From contig NZ_MAJS01000011.1 in the NCBI RefSeq assembly GCF_001690985.1, positions 1 through 64,000 of the forward strand: a stretch of DNA of 64,000 bases, written 5' to 3'. Positions 57,577-64,000 of the stretch are shown here, in pieces; the stretch's first letter is position 1, and each line of letters begins with the position of its first letter. The position numbers and the translations under genes were made by a program. Origin of the DNA: Aliivibrio sp. 1S175. GTDB lineage: Bacteria > Pseudomonadota > Gammaproteobacteria > Enterobacterales > Vibrionaceae. The notes beneath the pieces are model-generated. The model was given only the letters and a program-made list of their open reading frames with translations. It had not been told where the DNA came from and did no database searches.

Positions 57577-60500
57577 TTAGATTCTATTTTCGTAAAACAA
57601 TTTGAGCAAGTCCATTACGTATTTAATTCGCACTTGTCTCTCAGTTAAGTCTTTTATAAATTTAACCTTGGTTGGGCCATCTAGCGCAAAACCGGTTGGA
57701 TCTTTTTGCAATAATGACACAAGGAACATAGGGTTTATGTCAGCGGTAGGTTCAAATTCAATATAACCACCATTACCATGTGCTTCTAATTTCTTCACTT
57801 TTAATGACGCAGCAAGCATTTTAACTTCTGAACTAACCAGTAGAGTTTGAGTTGCTTCTGGTAATGATCCAAAGCGATCGATAATTTCTACTTTAAGTTC
57901 ATCTAATTCACCATTGCTTGTCACACTCGCAATTCGCTTATATAAAGATAAACGCGTGTTTACATCCGGAATGTAATCTTCTGGAATTAATGCAGGCAAG
58001 CGCAGTTCTACTTCTGTTTGCTCACGTAATAGGTCATCAAGTGAAGGCTCTCTGCCTTCTTTTAATGCTTCTACCGCTTGCTCTAGCATTTCCATGTAAA
58101 GGGTAAAACCGACAGATTGTATCTGACCACTTTGACCATCACCCAGTAATTCACCAGCGCCACGAATTTCTAAATCGTGTGTTGCTAGAGTAAAACCGGC
58201 CCCTAAATCTTCAAGAGATGCGATAGCATCTAAACGTTTAACGGCATCCTTACTAATAGATTTTGGGTGTGGGGTTAATAAATACGCATAAGCTTGATGG
58301 TGTGAGCGACCTACACGACCACGTAATTGGTGTAGTTGTGCTAAACCGAGCTTATCGGCGCGATCCATGATAATGGTGTTGGCAGTTGGAACATCAATAC
58401 CGGTTTCAATAATCGTTGTACAAACGAGAACATTGAACCGCTGATGATAAAAATCACCCATGATGCGTTCTAATTCACGTTCGCGCATTTGACCATGAGC
58501 TAAGGTAACTCGAGCCTCAGGGATCAGTTTTTCAATCTCTTCAGCGGCGTTCTGAATCGTTTCTACATTGTTATGCAGAACATACACTTGCCCACCACGT
58601 TTGATCTCACGAAGAATCGCTTCTTTGATCACGTCATCCGCTTTTTCACGCACAAAGGTTTTAATTGCTAATCGACGAGCCGGTGGTGTGGCGATGATGG
58701 ATAAATCACGCATTCCACTCATTGCCATATTCAACGTTCTTGGAATTGGCGTTGCCGTTAACGTTAGAATATCAACGTCCGAGCGCATCGCTTTGACTTT
58801 TTCTTTTTGACGCACACCAAAGCGGTGTTCTTCATCTACAACCAGTAAGCCAAGATCTTCAAACTTGATACTGTCTTGCAGTAATTTGTGTGTGCCGATT
58901 AGGATATCCACTTTCCCTTCCGCAGTGGCAGCTAATATGTCTTTTTGCTCTTTGGCGGATTTAAAGCGAGACAACACTTCCACTCGAATTGGGAAGTTAG
59001 CAAAACGATCTCGGAAATTCTCAAAATGCTGCTGCGCAAGTAGAGTGGTAGGAACTAATACTGCCACTTGCTTTTCATTGTGCGTTGCTAAGAATGCTGC
59101 ACGCATTGCCACTTCTGTTTTGCCAAAACCAACGTCACCACACACGAGGCGATCCATTGCTTTGGCTTGGCACATATCAGATAATACATCGTTAATGGCT
59201 ATTTCTTGGTCGTGTGTTTCTTCAAACGGGAAGCTTGATCTGAAATCAGCGTAAGCATTACGATCTTGCTTAAAGGCAAAACCAGGTTTAATGGCGCGCT
59301 TTGCGTAGACATCAAGTAATTCAGCGGCCACGTCGCGCACTTTTTCAGCCGCTTTACGACGGGCTTTACTCCACGTTTCACTGCCTAATTTACTGATTGG
59401 TGCTGAATCGTCTGCGCCCGCAGAGTATCGGCTAATGAGATTTAAAGAAGAGACAGGAACATACAGCTTAGTTTCGTTTAGGTATTCTAACATCATGTAT
59501 TCAGCTGGCATATCGCCAACGTCTAATGTTTGAAGCCCCATGTAACGTCCAATACCGTGATCGATATGAACGACTGGCTGTCCAATTTTCAGTTCAGCTA
59601 AGTTACGGATTAGTGTATTGCTGTTGATTGATTTGTTATCACCACGACGGCGACGTTGAATTACTCGCTCACCCAGTAAATCGCTTTCACAAATAAAGGC
59701 AACACATGGATTTTGAAGAATAAAGCCGTGTTCAGCCGAGCCAATAACTAAAGTTGCTTTATTTTTGTGCGTAACCGCGTCAGTCATTGAATTACAAATA
59801 GCTGGCTTTAACTTAATACGAGCTAGTAATTCAAGTAACGCTTCACGACGACCTTCAGATTCAACAGAGAAGATAACCTGACCACTGAATTTCTCATAGA
59901 ATTGACGAAATTGAGCGAAGGGTTCTTTATTTTGGTGCTGAATTGCAATCTCTGGTAATTCTAATAAATCAGGATTAAATCGACCTGCTTTTTCTATTTC
60001 GGCTTCTTTAGATAACTTAACTCGTGGGTATTGTTTGAATAAACCAAACATATCCGTCGTTTGAAGCCACAGCTCATTTACTGGAAGAAGAGGGCGTAAT
60101 GGATCCACTCGACGTTGATCATAGCGGTATTCAGCATCGGCTAAGAAATCATTGGCTGCTTTTTCTATATCACCAATAGTAACCAGTAATGTGTTATCTG
60201 GCAGGTAATCAAACAAAGTTTCCGTTTCATCAAAGAACAGCGGTTGCCAATATTCGATACCCGCAGGCCAAGCGCCTTTGCTGATCTGTTGATAAACCGA
60301 CTCTGGCTCACGACGTGCATCAAAGCGTTGGCGCCAGCGAATACGGAAATCTTCAATCGCTACATCATCGGTTGGAAACTCATGCGCAGGCAGTAGGTTG
60401 ATTGATTTTACTTCTTCAATAGTACGTTGGTTATCAGGGTCAAATTGACGAATGGTGTCAATTTCATCATCAAAAAAGTCGATACGATACGGGTGTGCAT

Positions 60501-61032
60501 TACCCATAGGGAATAAATCAAGAATAGAACCTCGGCTTGCGTATTCACCGTGACTCATTACTTGGTCAACGTGTAAATAACCGGATTTTTCTAGCTGTAA
60601 TTTTAGCTTATCAAACGATAGGTGATCACCGACGTTTACAACTAATGCGTGCTTGTGTAAGAAAGATTGCGGTGATTGACGTTGCAATAAGGTACTAACA
60701 GGAACGATTAGCGTGCCATCTTTTTGCTGAGGCAAATGATATAGGCGTGATAAACGGTCAGAAATGATGTCCTGATGCGGAGAAAAACTGTCGTAAGGAA
60801 GGGTTTCCCAATCAGGAAAAACCTCTACTGAATGTTGGCTAAATTGGTTAATTTCATTTTGTAAACGAAACGCCAATTGCGGCTCAGTAACCGCAACCAC
60901 GACAGGACCAGTGTGTTGTTGCTCAATCTCTGCAATTGCAAGTGCTAGAGAAGAACCCGTTAAGTTACCAACAGAACGAGTGTCGTTCGCTTTTGTCGGT
61001 AATGTTAATGACAGTAAGTTTTTTATAGGCAT
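57577..61032 (-). CDS. mfd: Transcription-repair coupling factor Mfd
   Basis: DNA translocase that pushes stalled RNA polymerase off lesions and recruits UvrA. 1151 residues, the normal length. Order of domains: UvrB-like N-terminal region (about 15-340, with PYDSFSPHQDIISDRLSRLY), RNA polymerase interaction domain (about 475-545, IGQPVVHIDHGIGRYMGLQ and ALY-type contacts), RecG-like helicase (about 590-980) with Walker A CGDVGFGKTEVAMRAAF (about 635), VVDEEHRFGVRQKEKV (about 735) and QLRGRVGRSHHQAYAYL (about 890), and a C-terminal inhibitory domain. All motifs intact. Its start lies 15 bases after the stop of the PilZ-type gene. Confidence 0.97.
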   Translation of the reverse strand: MPIKNLLSLTLPTKANDTRSVGNLTGSSLALAIAEIEQQHTGPVVVAVTEPQLAFRLQNEINQFSQHSVEVFPDWETLPYDSFSPHQDIISDRLSRLYHLPQQKDGTLIVPVSTLLQRQSPQSFLHKHALVVNVGDHLSFDKLKLQLEKSGYLHVDQVMSHGEYASRGSILDLFPMGNAHPYRIDFFDDEIDTIRQFDPDNQRTIEEVKSINLLPAHEFPTDDVAIEDFRIRWRQRFDARREPESVYQQISKGAWPAGIEYWQPLFFDETETLFDYLPDNTLLVTIGDIEKAANDFLADAEYRYDQRRVDPLRPLLPVNELWLQTTDMFGLFKQYPRVKLSKEAEIEKAGRFNPDLLELPEIAIQHQNKEPFAQFRQFYEKFSGQVIFSVESEGRREALLELLARIKLKPAICNSMTDAVTHKNKATLVIGSAEHGFILQNPCVAFICESDLLGERVIQRRRRGDNKSINSNTLIRNLAELKIGQPVVHIDHGIGRYMGLQTLDVGDMPAEYMMLEYLNETKLYVPVSSLNLISRYSAGADDSAPISKLGSETWSKARRKAAEKVRDVAAELLDVYAKRAIKPGFAFKQDRNAYADFRSSFPFEETHDQEIAINDVLSDMCQAKAMDRLVCGDVGFGKTEVAMRAAFLATHNEKQVAVLVPTTLLAQQHFENFRDRFANFPIRVEVLSRFKSAKEQKDILAATAEGKVDILIGTHKLLQDSIKFEDLGLLVVDEEHRFGVRQKEKVKAMRSDVDILTLTATPIPRTLNMAMSGMRDLSIIATPPARRLAIKTFVREKADDVIKEAILREIKRGGQVYVLHNNVETIQNAAEEIEKLIPEARVTLAHGQMRERELERIMGDFYHQRFNVLVCTTIIETGIDVPTANTIIMDRADKLGLAQLHQLRGRVGRSHHQAYAYLLTPHPKSISKDAVKRLDAIASLEDLGAGFTLATHDLEIRGAGELLGDGQSGQIQSVGFTLYMEMLEQAVEALKEGREPSLDDLLREQTEVELRLPALIPEDYIPDVNTRLSLYKRIASVTSNGELDELKVEIIDRFGSLPEATQTLLVSSEVKMLAASLKVKKLEAHGNGGYIEFEPTADINPMFLVSLLQKDPTGFALDGPTKVKFIKDLTERQVRIKYVMDLLKLFYENRI

Positions 61033-61047
61033 CAGGATATTCAGTTA

Positions 61048-61617
61048 TTAGGTTAAGTTTCGTTCTAGGGCGCGAAGTTTTAGCACTTTTTGTTGCTGGA
61101 ACAGCGCGGCTTTGATCAGTAAATCTTGGTCAATATCACGAAGGAGATCATAACTCATCTCAATCGTATACCCAGTATCAGTCTGAGTACATTGTGTTAC
61201 TTGAGCATAGCAATAAATTGCAGAAGGTGGATGCTCAAGGAACAGTTTTACTTTGGCTTTTTGAGTAAGAGTTAACGCGACCTTACTTTCGTAGGTGAAC
61301 TTACTTGCTCCAAATGAGACTGTTTTATGACGATAAGTTTTATTATCTTGTTGAATTAACAGATAAGAGAGCAATAAATTGAGTTTTTGATTTTGATTAT
61401 TAAGGTAATTAGCTAAACGTTTACCGTCATCTAATTTTAAGAAAGAAAGTTCGTTTTCAGAAACATCATCGAGTGAGCTACATTCTTGGGCAACTCGAAA
61501 TGGTGCAGGGATCTCGCGTTCAAACGTTACTGTATCAGGTAGTGTCGTGTCTAAAGCAAGAGGCTCAACATTGATGGTTAAATCGTAATGAACTGAAAAG
61601 TATTCATCATGTGACAT
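61048..61617 (-). CDS. plzB: PilZ-type protein, PlzB-like
   Basis: A 189-residue cytoplasmic protein in the same place beside mfd as V. cholerae PlzB (VC1885), and probably its orthologue. The C-terminal half (about 90-175) has the beta-barrel pattern of PilZ domains: KTVSFGASKFTYESK in place of the (D/N)xSxxG motif, then LTQKAKVKLFLEHPP. The usual RxxxR c-di-GMP motif is not seen, so nucleotide binding is doubtful, as reported for PlzB. The assignment depends on location and a weak pattern. It is the first gene ahead of mfd, and its promoter faces that of lolC. Confidence 0.65.
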   Translation of the reverse strand: MSHDEYFSVHYDLTINVEPLALDTTLPDTVTFEREIPAPFRVAQECSSLDDVSENELSFLKLDDGKRLANYLNNQNQKLNLLLSYLLIQQDNKTYRHKTVSFGASKFTYESKVALTLTQKAKVKLFLEHPPSAIYCYAQVTQCTQTDTGYTIEMSYDLLRDIDQDLLIKAALFQQQKVLKLRALERNLT

Positions 61618-61793
61618 AAGTGTCCCTTTATTTATTATTATTCTCTGATTATGGCGAAGTCACTGGGTATCAGCAAGTGTTTAATATGTAACTTTGAGTA
61701 AGAGTAGAGTAAAAAAAGGAATAAATACCAGTATTTTACGTGATAGAATGAAAACATTGTTATAGCTTGTAATAAGTGTGATTGAGAGAGTTT

Positions 61794-63002
61794 ATGTTTC
61801 ATCCAGTATCAGTGTTTATAGGATTGCGATACTTAAGAGGGCGTTCGGGCGATAGATTCAGCCGTTTTATCTCTTATATGTCTACAGCAGGTATCACCAT
61901 TGGAGTGTTGTCTTTAGTGACGGTGTTATCTGTAATGAATGGTTTTGAAGCACAACTAAAAGATCGTATTTTAGGGGTATTACCACAAGCGGTGATTTCA
62001 AGTGCTGATGATCAAATCACACCATCAGATGATGAAAGAAATTACGTCGCAAGTTTACCTCATGTCACTCAAGTTACCCCGGTTGTTCGTGGCGAAGCTA
62101 TCATACAAAGTGCTCAAGGTTTAAGTGCAGGAATACTCGTCGGGATTGACCCTAATGAATATGATCCTATTGCTTATGAATTAGTTTCAGGTAATGTGCG
62201 CCAGCTTAAAGCCGGTGAATATGGCATTTTCTTAGGTTCAAAATTAGCGCGTGAGTTGAATGTTAGGTATGGTGACACTGTGCGTATTATGGTGACCAAT
62301 GCCAGCCAATATACACCATTAGGGCGTATTCCAAGTCAACGTAATTTTAAAATTGTTGGTGTATTTAATACAGGTTCTGATGTTGATGGCCAGTTAATGG
62401 TGGCGAACATTCAAGATACCGCTCGATTGATGAAGCTAAAAAAAGGCAATATTACAGGGTGGCGCTTATTTTTTGACGACCCGTTCCAGGTGACTGAATT
62501 AGCAAAGCTGCCTTTAGAAAATGATATGACATGGAGTGATTGGCGTGATCAGCGCGGTGAATTATTCCAAGCGGTAAAAATGGAAAAAAATATGATGGGC
62601 CTAATGCTTGGTCTGATTGTTGCCATTGCTGCATTTAACATTATCTCTGCACTTATTATGGTGGTGATGGAGAAGCAAGCTGAAGTCGCGATATTAAAAA
62701 CACAAGGTATGACAAGTAATCAAGTACTTTCTATTTTTATGGTGCAAGGTGCAAGTAGTGGGGTGATTGGGTCGCTTGTTGGGGGGGCGTTAGGTGTACT
62801 GTTTGCCAGTAATATTAACGTTATTCTTTCTACATTTGGTCTGTCTCTATTTACCGTTGGTGGCTCTTTACCTGCACAGGTTGAACCGTTGCAAGTTTGT
62901 GTAGTGATTATTCTAGCAATTTTATTAAGTTTATTAGCGACTGTATTCCCATCTTATCGAGCGGCAGTCGTACAACCAGCAGAGGCATTAAGATATGAGT
63001 AA
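61794..63002 (+). CDS. lolC: Lipoprotein-releasing system permease LolC
   Basis: Inner-membrane subunit of the LolCDE transporter, which extracts outer-membrane lipoproteins and passes them to LolA. 402 residues from ATG 61794; an in-frame TTG four codons earlier is disfavoured because [20 protein letters not shown] is the family start. One helix at about 25-50 ([20 protein letters not shown]), a large periplasmic domain (about 50-265), and three C-terminal helices (about 270-300, 318-345 and 365-388) ending in [18 protein letters not shown]. It overlaps lolD by eight bases. Confidence 0.95.
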   Translation: MFHPVSVFIGLRYLRGRSGDRFSRFISYMSTAGITIGVLSLVTVLSVMNGFEAQLKDRILGVLPQAVISSADDQITPSDDERNYVASLPHVTQVTPVVRGEAIIQSAQGLSAGILVGIDPNEYDPIAYELVSGNVRQLKAGEYGIFLGSKLARELNVRYGDTVRIMVTNASQYTPLGRIPSQRNFKIVGVFNTGSDVDGQLMVANIQDTARLMKLKKGNITGWRLFFDDPFQVTELAKLPLENDMTWSDWRDQRGELFQAVKMEKNMMGLMLGLIVAIAAFNIISALIMVVMEKQAEVAILKTQGMTSNQVLSIFMVQGASSGVIGSLVGGALGVLFASNINVILSTFGLSLFTVGGSLPAQVEPLQVCVVIILAILLSLLATVFPSYRAAVVQPAEALRYE

Positions 63003-63711
63003 GCCATTATTAGTTTGTCAGGGTATTCATAAGGTTTACCAAGAAGGAACAATGGAAACTGAAGTGCTAAAAGGGGTTGATTTTCAGATTAATGAGAGCG
63101 AATTGGTGGCGATTGTTGGGTCATCAGGCTCTGGTAAAAGTACGCTACTACATATTCTTGGCGCTCTTGATGAACCAACTGGCGGTACCGTTCGCTTTCA
63201 AGAACATGAATTGACTAAACTCAGTGCTAATAAACAAGCTAAGATCCGTAATCAACACATTGGTTTTGTATACCAATTCCACCACCTTCTTTCTGATTTT
63301 AGTGCGTTAGAAAATGTCGCAATGCCGTTACTTATCGGCGGGGTCAATAAGAAAGAAGCGGCGAGAAGAGCGACAGAGTTGCTTGAGAAAGTCGGACTTG
63401 CTCATCGGATTGAACACCGTCCTTCTGAACTGTCAGGTGGTGAGCGTCAACGTGTGGCGATTGCACGTGCGTTAGTCAACAAGCCTGCTTTAGTTCTTGC
63501 TGATGAACCAACAGGTAACTTGGATCATAAAACAGCATTAGATATTTATAATTTAATGCGAGAATTGAACCAAGAATCAGGCACTGCCTTTTTAGTTGTT
63601 ACGCATGATAATGAATTAGCTGGAAAATTAGATAAACAGTTAAGTATGCAAGATGGTCGATTTATTACAGAAACGATTCGCTCAAACAGTAATCAAGAGC
63701 AGGAGGCGTAA
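62995..63711 (+). CDS. lolD: Lipoprotein-releasing system ATPase LolD
   Basis: Cytoplasmic ATPase that powers LolCDE. 238 residues with Walker [10 protein letters not shown] (about 43-51), Q-loop [20 protein letters not shown] (about 92-111), signature [16 protein letters not shown] (about 147-162), Walker [13 protein letters not shown] (about 168-179) and switch His in VVTHD. The LolD-type Q-loop [17 protein letters not shown] distinguishes it from MacB. It overlaps lolC at the start and lolE by one base (TAATG). Confidence 0.96.
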   Translation: MSKPLLVCQGIHKVYQEGTMETEVLKGVDFQINESELVAIVGSSGSGKSTLLHILGALDEPTGGTVRFQEHELTKLSANKQAKIRNQHIGFVYQFHHLLSDFSALENVAMPLLIGGVNKKEAARRATELLEKVGLAHRIEHRPSELSGGERQRVAIARALVNKPALVLADEPTGNLDHKTALDIYNLMRELNQESGTAFLVVTHDNELAGKLDKQLSMQDGRFITETIRSNSNQEQEA

Positions 63712-64000
63712 TGTTTTCACCGCTTTCTCTTTTTATTGGTAGTCGTTTCGCTCGTGCAAAGCAGCGTAATAAAATGGTGTCGTTCATTTCTATCTCATCA
63801 ACCCTTGGTATCGCTATCGGTGTTGCCGTTATTATCATCGGCCTTTCTGCGATGAATGGTTTTGAACGAGAGTTACAAAATCGTGTATTGTCTGTTATTC
63901 CTCATGCAGAGCTTGAAGGCGTCAAACGACCAATTGATGATTGGCAAACTATGATGAGCCAAGCCAAACAACACCCTAAAGTAACGGGTGCTGCACCTTA
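63711..64000 (+). CDS. lolE: Lipoprotein-releasing system permease LolE, N-terminal part
   Basis: The frame opens with [20 protein letters not shown], then a helix (SISSTLGIAIGVAVIIIGLSAMNG, about 28-51) and the beginning of the periplasmic domain, and is still open at the right edge after 96 codons. It resembles the LolC start, as expected for this paralogue, and completes the lolCDE operon. Confidence 0.93.
   Translation, partial: MFSPLSLFIGSRFARAKQRNKMVSFISISSTLGIAIGVAVIIIGLSAMNGFERELQNRVLSVIPHAELEGVKRPIDDWQTMMSQAKQHPKVTGAAP

Noticed and set aside
62779-62786. Run of G within lolC as a phase-variable tract
   Set aside because: It encodes the conserved Gly-Gly of a membrane segment in an essential gene; a frameshift would be lethal.
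1-64000. CRISPR arrays, prophage or integrative element
   Set aside because: No regularly spaced direct repeats, cas genes, integrase or phage structural genes were found; only the small IS remnant is mobile DNA.

Overview
The window looks like chromosome I of a member of the Vibrionaceae, most likely Aliivibrio. The DNA is visibly AT-rich, and the core gene order is vibrio-like: comEC-msbA-lpxK-ycaR-kdsB, elyC next to cmoM-mukF-mukE-mukB, and csiV-mfd-PilZ protein next to lolCDE. The proteins also read as vibrio orthologues. No species is claimed, because no database search was possible.

Layout. 1-480: tail of an rRNA operon (3' part of 5S rRNA, tRNA-Trp, a strong terminator, then a decayed tRNA-Trp copy). 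480-9500: housekeeping and envelope genes, namely pyrophosphatase ppaC, a 50-residue zinc-ribbon protein, a DUF2062 membrane protein, comEC (DNA uptake), the lipid A / Kdo group msbA-lpxK-ycaR-kdsB, and elyC. 9500-17900: tRNA methyltransferase cmoM with the MukFEB condensin, then a small membrane protein and a J-domain protein. 17900-24000: an OmpR-type two-component system, a PTS EIICB sugar permease, NnrS with a good NsrR (nitric oxide) operator, and an alpha/beta hydrolase.

24250-38840 is the most unusual part. It is an apparent three-gene operon: a 3362-residue secreted protein made of about 21 diverged DUF11-like beta repeats, a 1176-residue outer-membrane beta-barrel protein, and a lipoprotein with two OmpA-type peptidoglycan-binding domains. 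I know homologues of the first two as families of unknown function. Together they look like a surface-displayed filament or adhesin, its outer-membrane partner, and a cell-wall anchor. A shrunken IS3-family element lies directly downstream.

39290-47700 holds an acyltransferase and a copper/silver resistance cluster: a small Met/Cys/His-rich secreted protein behind a textbook CueR-type promoter, CusC-, CusB- and CusA-like efflux subunits, and a periplasmic cupredoxin with a Met/His-rich head. 47700-53000 holds two tandem chemoreceptor genes of identical length that share a 44-bp upstream element, then a DUF2164 protein and a MATE exporter.

53168-54400 is a wreck of the histidine-utilisation operon. 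Pieces of hutI, hutG and hutH are joined in one open frame, and a HutC-type operator is still present upstream. 54500-64000 returns to core genes: a methyltransferase, an FKBP isomerase, a DsbA-like lipoprotein, csiV, mfd, a PilZ-type protein, and lolC-lolD-lolE (lolE runs off the right end).
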